DNA of 64,000 nt from Antedon mediterranea (Eukaryota; Echinodermata; Crinoidea; Comatulida; Antedonidae): contig NC_092673.1 in the NCBI RefSeq assembly GCF_964355755.1, forward strand, positions 6,827,001-6,891,000, given 5' to 3'. The notes under the pieces were generated by a model. The model searched no databases and was not told the origin of the DNA. It worked only from the letters and a program-made list of their open reading frames with translations. The stretch's first letter is position 1, and each line of letters opens with the position of its first letter. This document shows positions 25,116-37,900 of the stretch, piece by piece. The position numbers were made by a program, and so were the translations under genes.

Positions 25116-26490
25116 CAAATTTGATGATATCAACAAACAAGTATTTGTTAACCTCCTATAGCTTAATACACAACTATCAAACGACAAAAACGGTCAACAA
25201 CAATACACGCGCAGCTGATCTTTAAATCCCCGTATATAGAATTGATAAACTTATTCTTATACGGACGAAACATGTTGGGCAATTAAAACTATTGTCAATC
25301 GGTCGGCCGGCAAAAAGAGTAATTATGTAAATACAAACATTTCAAAAGTTTACTTACCACAGAATGAAGAACATGCATGTCGCTTTCATACCACTTATTT
25401 GTTTCATGAAGCACACAAACGAATGTCGTATGACGTCATATGGTACAGATGGCTGTTTTAGAATGGAATGTCAGGTGTAGTAACGTCTACGAACTACTGA
25501 TGAATGTAACAACACTTCAGTTTAGTTGGGATAGGCCTACTAATCATAAAAATACTTTACTTTAGGCCTACATAAAGTATATTTTGCTTCTCTAACAATG
25601 TTTGCTTTGCTCATTATGCCGATTTTACTCCATTGTGCTTGTTATCTTTAAATGACTAAATGAATAGGGATGGAGTAAGCCTCGGAGTCACTCTTTGTAT
25701 TAAGGGTACGTTCACACGTAAAGCGTAAGACTGGCGTGGTAATCTAGATTAAAAAGTTACTTCAACCTTACAGATAATCACTCAATCTGATATGGAAATA
25801 GACATTCGTATATTATCAGGCAAGAATGAAATTACTTCTTCACTTCACTTTTCCCTAATATTATATAAGAAATAGATTTGTCCATGATAGTTGAAGACGT
25901 AAGCAATCACACGAATTCCATTACATGAAAACTGTGAGTGAATGAATGTGAATGATACGTTAACAATTACTTTAAAATGATTCAGTTCCATTTATTATGT
26001 CATTAAAAGATTATTGTGACTTTTAAATCCACATAATGGGTCCGAAAACCTTACGAATCGAATAAGCTTAAAAAAAACACACACTAAATTAAGCCCCTTT
26101 TACATATTTTTCCAATTAACATTTCGTTGTTGTACTAAAGCGCGCGATGAATGTGGCAACTCACTGCTCGTTAACCATTTAAACGAATGTTTTCCCATGC
26201 AGACTTGAAAACATTTGCATAACGAATGAGAAAATAATTTTACCTCGCCATTTTATTGTTTTTTTTTCCAAATGTGTTACGTAAAGTTCGATTTAAATTT
26301 GCGTAATAAAAAAAACATACAACCGAAAAACATAAACAACTGAATTTTCAATTTTGTTTGCTTGCTTATTTGTCTATATACATTTATTTAGTTTAAAATT
26401 TTACAAAGATTAAAGAAAAAAAACCCCGTATTTTATCTATATAGACCTATAACCCAATAACCCAATAACCAAACCTACTCTTCAACAACA

Positions 26491-26622
26491 TGGGGTCAAC
26501 ACCAAACTTGACATTTATTTTAACATAGTTACGTAATATATATAAAAAGGGGAGTGGTCCAAAATGACGTCATACCATCCTTAGTTAGACCCCAAAGGTT
26601 TGTGCCAAGTTTGGTGCTTTTG
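26491..26622. repeat. Inverted pair CACCAAACTTG / CAAGTTTGGTG
   Basis: GTCAACACCAAACTTGACAT and TGTGCCAAGTTTGGTGCTTT are inverted about 110 bp apart, with GGGGTC/GACCCC also inverted just outside or inside. This looks like a small MITE or foldback of unknown family. Confidence 0.45.
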
Positions 26623-28028
26623 TCACAAGGTGCTGTTAGTACACTACATACAAGGCAAAGCAACTTTATGCAAATAACATTAAAATAACAACCAGGATCA
26701 TTTGGACGAAGGCAAAAACAAAGTAACAAACATTGGAAATAAAGTCGACAATTTTATTTATTACAGTAAATATACAATGCATAACAAGTTCATTAAAATA
26801 CGACAGTTTTATCATTTCAAAAGACACAAATTGCACGGACGGATATTTTTCGATCATTTGACTGGTGGAAAATGCTACATTTTATGTACATAGGATGGTA
26901 ATTATCCATGTCTCCTTCCAATAGAAAAAGACCACTGTAACCGCGGCCCTGGATAATCCCCTATCATCTTTTTTGTCTTTCGTGTTAACAACCCACCTAT
27001 ATTATTAAAATTCCCTATCTTTTACCAAGGCCCATTAGCTTCTCTGCAGTATTTTGGACGCTTCGATCAAGCATGGAAAACTATACTTATACATTGTGAA
27101 TGGAATACATCAATATTCTACAATTTTCTCAACAGAGGTATACAATTATTATTCTTTTTGGTTTCATTAACAATGGACGGAATGCTATTTCGTTCGATTC
27201 TTGAATTTGTTGAATATTTCAGAACTGGTTGGCACACCATCATTATATCCATAACTACTGGACGGAAAAAACTTATTATATTTCACTTTTATTAAACTTT
27301 ATACATGTGTTTTATATATTATGTTACATTTTCCTACGGGATCTATTATTACAATACTAAGTCGTAAGAAAACATTAAACCTGTCAGTACTGCATAGATG
27401 TCCTGTAAAACCACGTTCGAAACATGATATTAAACAACGCGTACATACGGGGTACTGTCTGCTGGGATACGCAATTAAATTTAATGTCCACACACAGAAA
27501 TAAATAAATGTGGACAAAGTGAGATCTTTACGGCGCAAGTGATCACAAAGTTGAACTATCTTGCGTAGAGAATTAAACTTTGCGTAAAATAAGTGTGTGC
27601 TTTATGGTGAAATTGAGCGCAATGCACCGACCGATCATGACGGATTGTTTTATGAAGACAAAATGGACACAGAATAGTGCTTGATAAAGACCTGAGGGGA
27701 CTGAGATGCTAGCATCTGTTCTATCATGACCATTTAGTGAGACCACGTGATCGCGATGTAGTAAAATTAATAAAAGTTATGATTGTGGAGGTTCATGAAT
27801 TTATAGAAATCAACCTGATTTTGGAAGTTTGAAAAAAAAGAAAATTTGTACAGTCATAGCATACATAAAACGAATTTTATAAATATTTTTGTATAATAAT
27901 TTAAACAATAAATTAATAATGGAAACCAATATCCATAACTGTAAAAAAATCTCCATAACGGTAATAGAACAATTACCAGATATTTAAAATGTTTATCTCG
28001 GTTGTACTCTTAAAACCTATCGGAGGTA

Positions 28029-28105
28029 AATCGGAGTTAACAACATGGAGGTATCTGAGTTGACAACACGGAAGTATCGGAGTTGACAACACGGAGCAAA
28101 CAAGC
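28029..28105. repeat. Three tandem units of about 25 bp (TCGGAGTTGACAACACGGA)
   Basis: ATCGGAGTTAACAACATGGA, ATCTGAGTTGACAACACGGA and ATCGGAGTTGACAACACGGA follow each other. Related GAGTTAAC blocks lie at 28,360-28,405 and around 5,920-5,990, where they are arranged as an inverted pair with GTTGTTAACCTC. This is probably a MITE family rather than a coding repeat. Confidence 0.75.
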
Positions 28106-28728
28106 ACATCGGTTGTGACTATGATAATGATTCGGATAAGCTTTACTCCTTTATATGCACGCTTAATTCTAGTGCTTGTTCACACAGCTTTTAGCTATGT
28201 TTACACGCCCTAGTACTGTATCTCTATCGAAGTTAAATTATAGTATATCAGAGTTACATCATTTAGCTTGTTCTACGTTCACACCGGTTAAACATGCGAC
28301 ATAACTGTAACCACGATGGGAAGCGCATGCTTTTTTATATCGGAGGTACTGTACATCAGAGTTAACACGAGCCTGAATGAGTTAACAGAGGTATGACGAG
28401 TTAACTGATTAACCGACTCAGTATGTGTAAACACATTTGATGTTTTTCTGAAAAAGTGAAAAATGTGTAGGCCTCCTACAATAATTATTATAAATGGAAT
28501 AGCAACACTATTCCAATCTTGCTACTGTACATTTCTTTATAATACAACTGACTGCATGTGTAATACAGTATTAACAATAAAAAAATAATTATTACATAAC
28601 ATTATACATTTTTGAATTAGCAGAAACTTTTTTCAAAAGGTATTATACAATTCGAAGCAATAAAGAGTGTTATACCTTTCAAATATTTTAATTGTTAACA
28701 TCAAGATTTTAATAATAAAATTAACAAC

Positions 28729-28734
28729 TTTATT
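28729..28734 (-). promoter_or_regulatory. Polyadenylation signal AATAAA of ODAD3
   Basis: A canonical AATAAA on the minus strand begins 37 bases after the ODAD3 stop codon, implying a very short 3' UTR. It follows an A-rich run, so cleavage just downstream, near 28,705-28,715, is likely. Confidence 0.6.
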
Positions 28735-28770
28735 TAAAAAAAAAATGAATTTTCTTGCATCTTTCTATCC

Positions 28771-28904
28771 TCACTTTGTGATGGTTTTCTTCTTGCGAGC
28801 ACGAACTTTGTGTTTCTTCGTCTTTGAGTCAACAATTGACTGTGCTTGTTTTTTTAGTTTATCTCTTGTTACTATATCTTCATCCTCGCCGCTGTCCTCG
28901 TCAT
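28771..28904 (-). CDS. ODAD3: ODAD3 terminal coding exon 11 (residues 507-550) and stop
   Basis: The acceptor is TTCCTTTGACAG and the stop TGA is at 28773-28771. The exon encodes the acidic run [14 protein letters not shown], a short helix and a Lys/Arg tail ending KKKTITK. The same order of acidic run, VTR and basic tail ends vertebrate ODAD3, which supports joining this exon to exon 10 across a 15.2-kb intron. Confidence 0.92.
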
Positions 28905-31900
28905 CTGTCAAAGGAAAACAACGCCGTTAAGTAAACAGTAATAATCACACAGATCACAATTTGCAAAACATAACTACACAATTGAATCATACATAGGAAT
29001 TTTCAAGATTTTGGAATTTTGTAGTTGCTTTGTAACGGCCTACTCCATGGTCTTATTTGTAAGTATTTGCAAGGTATAATCACATTGATCAAATTTACAA
29101 GACTCAACAAACTGTAGCTCAAAAATTGAATGATAATTACTAATACTTAAAAGTTAAATAATCAAATCATGAGACATTCTCAACCAAACTTTATTTCCAT
29201 TTTGGAAAACCTACATGGTGTACTGCAAAACTAGTGTTTATTTCACTATGCAAACACTATTGTAATCAAAAATAGAATCAATATTCACATTTTAAGAATT
29301 AACTATACATCATTGATAAGTTGAAAAAACATTCAATAAATACAGTGTGTATTCATAGCTTTAGCAGATATTAAAGCATACAGTTAGTCGCCATACTCAA
29401 AAATAACATTGAAACATATAAAACATACATCCTAGAAAGGGAACAGGTGAAAATTAATCCACTACTGTCATCAATAAAATGCTCCCAATTCAATATTATT
29501 ATAGATTATTAATATTTTATTTACTTATACTCAGTGACCTCTTCAGTCAAAGACTGGACTCAGAGTGGCTGTGTGATGCGAGACAGTGGCTTTGTGGGGA
29601 CTAGTACACCGGGGTACCCTCTTACTTGTCTCAAAAGATGTATAAAGCTCTGTCTACACTTACAAACTTTATGTGACAAAGAAATGTGATGTGCCAATAT
29701 ATGGACACTTGATGATGTCATCACTACTATATTTGGGCACATCACACTTTTTGGTCAAACTAGTTTGATGGTGTAGACAGAACTTTAGGTTCTTTAATGT
29801 ACAAATGAGCTAGATGTATGCACTGGACCTACGGTTTAGTTCTTATCTGAAAAAACTCATTCTACCACCAGAACTATGGAGTGAGTAAGTCTCTGGCTAC
29901 ATATTATGGTTCCACTGTCTTAACTGTTCGACCACACACTCGCTACAAACATTGAATGTACAGTATTGTTTGAAGAAACAGAAATATAAAAACAATATAT
30001 AAAATATCATCTTTATAGCTTACTTTATTTGCCACATCTGGTGAAATCAATAATAATAAATATTACTAGCTTTGTGGCAAGTGTAATAATTAGTTTAATT
30101 GTTTGATGGATCCTCACGATTATTTTCAATTTACTGAAAATTGAAATAATATTTGTTGCTAGTGAGTCAATAAAGGAAATGTAATTAGAGTGATAACAAT
30201 AGATCTAAGTGTAATAAAACTGTTATGGCTTCAAAACTGATACAGCTAAGTAGGCCTACAATAGATTAACATTTTTTATTGTTACAATTACTGTAGAACA
30301 TAAAATGAGATAATATTGAATATGACAACAAAAGTTGTTGCTGAGTAAGAACAATTAATTGCAGTTGTATTGATAATTTTATTTATTATCTTTCACGTAT
30401 TGTCTGCAAAAACATGAAAAATGAAGATAAATAAAATCAAATTTCAAATAGGCCATTTTGTAGTTTTAATTATTCAGTTATGCAGCTCATAAAAATTCAG
30501 TAGGCAAGATGCTAATTAGTCTTATTGCCTCATCTTTTGAATGGGATGTAAAACCATTGCTGCTGACACGTACATAAAGTGCATGATGTTAAAGGCCAGG
30601 TGCGGGCAAAAAATTTCTATTGATCATACATTCCAATAATTATCGATATATAGTTTTACCCTATGTTTCATAATTTTTGGGATTTTATTTGTGTTACACG
30701 AGCTTGTTTAAAATAAGCACTTTCTTATCAGTGGGGGGGATAGTTCAAATTACAATCTCTATTCTTTTGTACACAAATTTTGTAAATAGAGAGGCATTTT
30801 AAAAAGTTATGAAAAATAAACTTAATACACTATTAAAAAAGATTAAGGGAACATCCCATGGTGTGGTAATCTTGGTAGGGGCTGCCATTGGTTTGCCTAA
30901 TCCGAGTTTCCACTCAAGCAACCAAACACTTATTAATTTCTACCAATGGTACAATCGTAAAACAATTACAAATAATTGCAATACATATATGATTAAATAA
31001 TAAAACAATACCATTAATAGAGGATCTTGCAGAAGGAAATTACTAATCACGCAAGATAGGTTAAGCTTGAAGATTATAATTATGTTTTTTTTAAATTAAA
31101 ATCATTCAATGCTGTTTCACTCTGTAAGTAAAGTTCATACTGTAGTTAATAATAGCAAACTATTATTTCATCAATTTAAAATATCGTATTTGACCTAACA
31201 TAATCCCATAGCTCAATCATTCCCTAATTACTGTAGGCTGTTTTCCAGATCATAATGTAATCCTACTGTAATCACAACTTGAATTATAGGACAAAGTATT
31301 ATTTATACAGTAATTCATTTATTTATAACTTTTGTTTTAAGAAAGAAAATATAAATATGGTTTTTTTTCTTAGTCTATTAGTCTACTGTTGGGAATATGA
31401 CCTACCCCATTCTCAAACTATTCCACCTTTGTGTCCTAGTTTAGGAGGAATTTTGGTTTCAAACCTACAGGCTGAAAAGGGTGTCTTATGGGATACTATT
31501 TGGTACGAAAGCCTTGGCTTAGACCAAAACAAATGATATAGCCGATACAAAAATCAAAATAGCTGTGGAAGGTCTCTGCATCTGTACCTAAAATGTAACA
31601 AAAATTTGGAATTGCCAAAACATTTTATGATACTGTAGGATCAGAGTTGAAACACTGGGGTAAGGGAGCGTGCCCAAATGATTTTACTCCGTTAAACTAG
31701 TTGTAACGCAACTAGTTTAACGATTTACCGTTATATGCAGCAAATTCAAATACTGGTTCAGTGAGGCATATCAAACCCTGCCTATTATTACTAGCTATAT
31801 ACCCACTACTGTTTCCAAAACAGCGAAAACTGTGTCTTTTAAGTTTTAAATATTAAGACAGTAAAATTAATGTTAAAAAAAGAATGGTAACTAGTCAGGT

Positions 31901-34900
31901 GATCCGCACAAACGCATTATGCACATTCTGTACGAAAACATTGTGAGCGGAAATGGAATGTTGTTAAATTGCATTGTTTTGTGCATTTTAAGAATGAAAT
32001 TATGGCAAACAATTGAATGGGGTGAAAATAGAACAAATCGTCTTTTATTTTCGCCATTGCACTGAATATAGCAAAAAAATAAATGGTAATCAAAAATGGC
32101 AGAAAGAAATAAGAATACTGTATGCTTGGAAAAAAAAAATATTTCTTAGAAACAGAATTTCATTTATGAATACTATACTAAAAACGCCAGTTCTGAAAAA
32201 CTTTACAGAAATAGACAATAAACAAAGTTAAATAGATCGGTCATAAAGAAGAGTTTAAATCTGGAGAAAAGAAGGACGTATTTAGAGAAATCATAATTTT
32301 AAATGCAATAAATACTGTAATTGCAGCGTAGTAGTTACTACCTATCCACCTACTGAATAGAAACAAGGTAAAGGCACTATCCGTAACAATCCTACATATC
32401 ATATGTCATAATTACGGATAGAGTTTCGAGTCGACGAGCAATTTGCAATGTTTTTTAATGGAGGTAACTTTCCAAATGCCTCGCACATTACAGCTGGGAC
32501 TGTTAGTTCATTTTAAGTTGGATCTCGAGAGCATCTTAAAATGTTGCCCGTAGGGAGAGTTAAAAGGAACAGGCTGTAGGCTTATGACGTACGATCGCAT
32601 CAAATGGGTGTTGATTCCTGTTAATATACTTTGATCTGCTATGTTTATTTGTAGGGTATGCTCGAGGGTTAGTTAAGGCGTTTTGATTACATCGTTTTTG
32701 GACACGCGCAATATTTCTTTTATGGACTTCAACCGGTGAAGGATAGATGATAAACAGTCGTAAGAGCGAGTGGTTACGTGTGCGCGCCGTTAATCTTCAT
32801 CAAACCAGTACATCAGTTCAAACGTTAATGTAACAAAATTGTAGAAATAGGAATTTATTGGGCAACAGACACACAACAATATAATGTAATGTTGCAATTT
32901 AAACCTACAGAACTAGACAATTAGGGAATTTGCTGCAGTAATGGACATGAAAAGCAGGTAGTAATGTAACTAACAGTGTTGTATACTGAAATATTTATGG
33001 CAATTTTGGCATTTAAAACTGTACTGTAATATAATACTGCAGGCAAGTTATATAAAGAAGTTAATATACACAAAAAAACATGGATAAATATATGGTAGTT
33101 GAAAAGGAGTGATCTTAAAATGAATACTGTTCCACTTTTTTCAATCAAAGTGTTCAGTCCTATTAAAACTTTTGGTTGCAGCATACAGTAGTATCTCTGA
33201 GGTCAAGCTAACCAAGAGAGCAGTGGTTCCATAAATTAAAACAATCAACCTTGATCATTCTTCCTTTAATATTAAATTTGTTTTGATAATTATTTGAGCC
33301 AATGAGCATGCGCGAGTAGAGACAACACCTAACTTTTACACGCAGGGAAAAAGATCTTAAATTCAGACTAAAGGTAATATATAGCCAACAAACTCTACTA
33401 TTTTTAAAAGTTGTATACACTAACTAAAAGAAGACTGCATGATGGCGACTAATAGGCCTACTAGGGCAAATAGTTATTTGAGCCAATGAGCATGCGCGAG
33501 TAGAGACAACACCTAACTTTTACACGCAGGGAAAAAGATCTTAAATTCAGACTAAAGGTAATATATAGCCAACAAACTCTACTATTTTTAAAAGTTGTAT
33601 ACACTAACTAAAAGAAGACTGCATGATGGCGACTAATAGGCCTACTAGGGCAAATACTAAATCAATTGACTTAACAAGAAAAGCTAGACCCTCCGAAAGT
33701 CTAGAAGCAGATGATCCAATCGAAGCCTCCGGCGACCGACAGGGGGAAACTCAAACGCTCGCCGATCAACTAGGTAGGCTATCAGAACAACTTAATGGTA
33801 AACTAGATAAAGTCCTAGAAAATCAAAAAAACTACAACAAAAGGCTTACCAAACTGGAAACAACTGTCAAAGATCTAGAAAAAAGTGTGGAATATGCGCA
33901 TGATTCAACTAACAAAACGAAGGAAGAAATAAAAAAAATTGGAAATGAAATCAAGAAAATGGAGGAGTATGAAAACAAAATGGCGGCTTATCAGGATAAA
34001 ATGGCGGACATGGAAAATTCAATCCTAAAACAAGAAAGATACAGTAGGAGTTTTAATCTAAGGTTTGGAGGAGTTATAGAAAATGCTACAGAAAACACCC
34101 AGGACTTATTGCAAAAAGTACTACGCGAAGAACTCGGATTCGAGGACATCGAAATTGAAAATTGCCATCGCACCGGGAAACGCCGTTTAGATAACAAACC
34201 GAGGCATATAATAGCTAAATTTCTGTACCGTCCACAAAGAAACCAAGTCCTAAAACTAGGAAAAGTAAAATTAAAAAGTAAATCACAAAACGTATTTATT
34301 ACTGAAGATTTACCTGACGCGGACATGAAGAAAAAGAGAGAATTATCTACAATTATGGCGCAGGCATATGCCGAAAAACGTAAGCCCGTATTCAGAAATG
34401 GACAACTGTTTATCGACGGTAAGCCATACAAGCCACTAAAATAACTATAATTAAGTCATTAAGCCAAATTAATTAATGTTCAATTGAACACAATTAATTA
34501 ATGTTTATGAATTATATTTCATACCTACATTACCGCAGAGTCTATCATTGTCTTGTAGAACGTAGACTAATTATTTTTTCTATATTTGGACTAAACTGTC
34601 GTAGTGTTGTTAATAAGTTTGACTTAATCTCAAACTATTTAGACTCACTCGTACATGCCTTCTCCGTTATTGCCTTCAGTGAAACCTGGTTAACCGAAAA
34701 AGATAATATTAATCTATACCAGTTACCAGGCTACAGTTTGATTCACAATGATAGGAAAGATAAGAGAGGTGGTGGGGTAGCGTTCTATGTTACCAACAAA
34801 CTAACATATATTATTAGAAATGATCTGTCATCTTGTATGACTGAAGCAGAGACTATTTTTATTGAGATTGAGTTAGAATCAGGAAATAATGTTATTTGTG

Positions 34901-37900
34901 GTATAGTTTATAGACCACCCTCACGTTCCTTGCAAAAGTTTGATGATGAATTAACATGTGTAATGCAAATGATTAATCTAGAAAAAAAGAAAGCTTACCT
35001 TGTGGGAGACTATAACATAAACTTACTCCAACAATCTACCGACAACACTATCCAATCACACTTAGACACAATATTTTCTCAGTCATTTCAGCCAATCATA
35101 AAAAGTCCTACTAGAATATCCGATAATTGTGCTTCAATAATTGATAACATTTATTGCAACATCGATTCTTTTACTACGTCCCTTAAAAGTGGAATACTTA
35201 TTACTGATATTTCTGATCACTTCCCAATATTCTGTGTAGATACTTTGGAAAAACATAATAAGCAATATCCTCGATTTGTATATAAACGACAATACTCTCC
35301 TCAACAAACGGAGTATTTTTTGCAAGAATTACAAAGTAATCAGTGGAATGATGTGCTATTCTCAAATAATGCGAATGTTGCTTATCAAAATTTTACAAAC
35401 ACTTTAAATAAAACAATTGATAATTGTTTCCCTTTAAAACGAATTAGAAATAAGGCGAACAAGTTAAAATCTCCTTGGATCACAGCTGAAATTGCCAGAG
35501 CTATCTCTCAAAAACATAAATTATATAAAAAGTACAAACAAAATAACACCACTACTAATAAAAGTACGTACATACATTTTAGAAACAAGTTAACCACTAC
35601 TATTAGAAATCGGAAAAAAGAATATTATATGGTCCAGTTTGAACGAAATAAACAAGATATTAAAAAAACGTGGACAATCCTAAATGATATAATGGGTAGG
35701 AAAAAGACTACCAATTTGCCTACAAAAATAAAATTGGGTACTGAGACTTTCTCTGATAATGATGAGAAAGCTGATGCATTCAACTCTTTTTTTATTATTA
35801 TTGGAGAAAAACTAAATAATAAATTTTGGCATGAATCTCAAAATGAAGAAATCACCCACAGAACTTTCTTAAAGGGAAATTTTACCTCTTCAATGTTTTT
35901 TAAGCCTGTTACTGAACATGAACTTAACCACTATATTAAAAACACAAAGAATACTTCTCCTGGCCATGATGGTATAAGTGCCCAACTCATAAAATCTGCT
36001 TCCCCGTTTATTTTAAAACCTTTATTGCATATCATTAATACGTCATTATCATCGGGCTGTGTCCCGGCTGATATAAAAATTGCTAAAGTTATCCCGGTAT
36101 TTAAGAATGGTGACATCTCCGATATAAATAATTATCGGCCTATTTCCATTTTACCCTTTTTTTCCAAAATATTTGAGAGGATTGTGTATGATCAAACGAT
36201 TTGTTACCTCTCAAAATATAACGTACTGAGTAAAACACAGTATGGATTTAGACAACACCATTCAACTAGTCATGCTTTAATACAATCGATTGAAAAAATC
36301 ACAAACGCTATTGAGAATAAAGAGTTCACACTAGGAGTTTTCCTTGATTTATCAAAAGCGTTTGATACAATCGATCATGATATATTATTAGATAAGTTAA
36401 AGATGTATTGTCCCTTGAAACACAAAAAAATGAAGGTCAAAATATTCTAAATTTAAATTGGCCATATCAAAGTAATATTAAAGTTATTCACTTTAAGTCG
36501 AAAATTCGAGCCAAAAACAACAAGTTTACGTAATTAACAGGTAAATTGATTTAATTACATTTCGTCTGGAAAATCGTCGCGAGCGAAAGTAAACAAAGAT
36601 TTCAAACCACGAGTACGCATTATGCGTATGCTAATTAGGATTGTTTACAACTCGTCACGGTTGAGAAGGTATTTTTACACAGATCGTGAGGAAGTTTTAT
36701 GATTATGCATACAGAGTAGCGAAACAAGCGCGTTTCATTATGAGATATGTTTTGATTGAAAACTTTGACTGGAAGTCAATGTTATTTTTTTAACAAAAAA
36801 ACGTCTGTATTTCAGTTAAATGATTTTTTTTTAAACAAATTTTTGGTGATAGTTAATAACTATTATGATACTTCAAAATGACCCACCTTTTTTCGAAATC
36901 TGTTATTTTTTATTTTTTTGGAATTAGACAAAGGGACAATACATCTTTAAGATTTTATGGTATAAGAGGAGTTCCGCTAAACTGGTTCTCAAACTATCTT
37001 AAAAAAAGACTACAATACACATTTATTGTTAATACTGCATCTAGTAAAATGAGAGTAAACACTGGAGTTCCTCAGGGATCCATATTGGGTCCATTATTAT
37101 TTCTTATATTCATTAATGATATTAGTCTAGCATGTAACCATGTTGACATGATTATGTATGCAGATGACACAAATGTGTTTTATAGTCACAATGATATTAC
37201 TCAAGCTTTTGATACAATGAACCAGGAGTTATCTATACTTTCGGACTGGTTTATTGCTAACAAATTAACGCTAAATGTAAACAAATCAAAATATGTTATA
37301 TTTAAGGCTAGAAATAAGTCAGCTGACACTACCTCACTAGAATTGAGGATGGGAAATGAATGTATAGTAAAAGCTACTGAAGTTAAATTTCTAGGCTTAT
37401 TTCTGGATGAAACTTTATCGTTTAATTTTCATGTAAATGAGGTAGCAAACAGTATTTCTAGAATAATTGGTGTCTTAAACAAAGTGAAGTCTATGTTATC
37501 AAGTAAAATCTTGTTAACGGTATACAATGCACTTATATTACCTAGAATAACGTATGCTATCACAGTATGGGGTGCTACTTCTGCTACAAACTTAAACCGT
37601 ATACATATTCTCCAGAAAAAAGCACTTAGAAATATTTGTCATGTTCATTTTATGCATCCTTCTCATCCACTTTTTATTTCAACCCAAACATTAAATATTT
37701 TTGACCTTTATACGAAACACACTGCTATATTTATGTATCAATATAAACATAATCTATTACCTGAATCATTTAATAACTTATTTAGTACATCTGCCTCATT
37801 CCATAATTACTCAACTAGAAACAGGTCAAACTACTGTCCACAACTAAAACGCACCAAAGTCGGACAGCAATGTATTTCCTACTAAGGAACACATATTTGG

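Larger units (their letters stand above)
21570..27985. other. Gene-free sequence with MITE fragments
   Basis: This contains the promoter-like stretch at 23.0 kb, MITE remnants at 22.6 and 23.8 kb, the retroelement-type end at 25.0 kb and the inverted pair at 26.5 kb. GGTACGTTCACACG at 25,706 resembles a MITE terminus but no partner end was found. No gene is recognisable. Confidence 0.5.
28905..33289 (-). other. ODAD3 intron 10, 3' portion
   Basis: Outside the interrupted SINE (29.5-29.96 kb) and the hairpin at 31.7 kb this part of the intron is AT-rich and shows nothing recognisable. ORFs of 60-87 codons are chance. Confidence 0.6.

Noticed and set aside
33991-34431. 146-aa minus-strand ORF
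   Set aside because: It is the antisense shadow of LINE ORF1.
36878-36950. Apparent ATG start of the second LINE ORF
   Set aside because: The first 24 codons are MITE sequence; the LINE frame resumes at 36,951.
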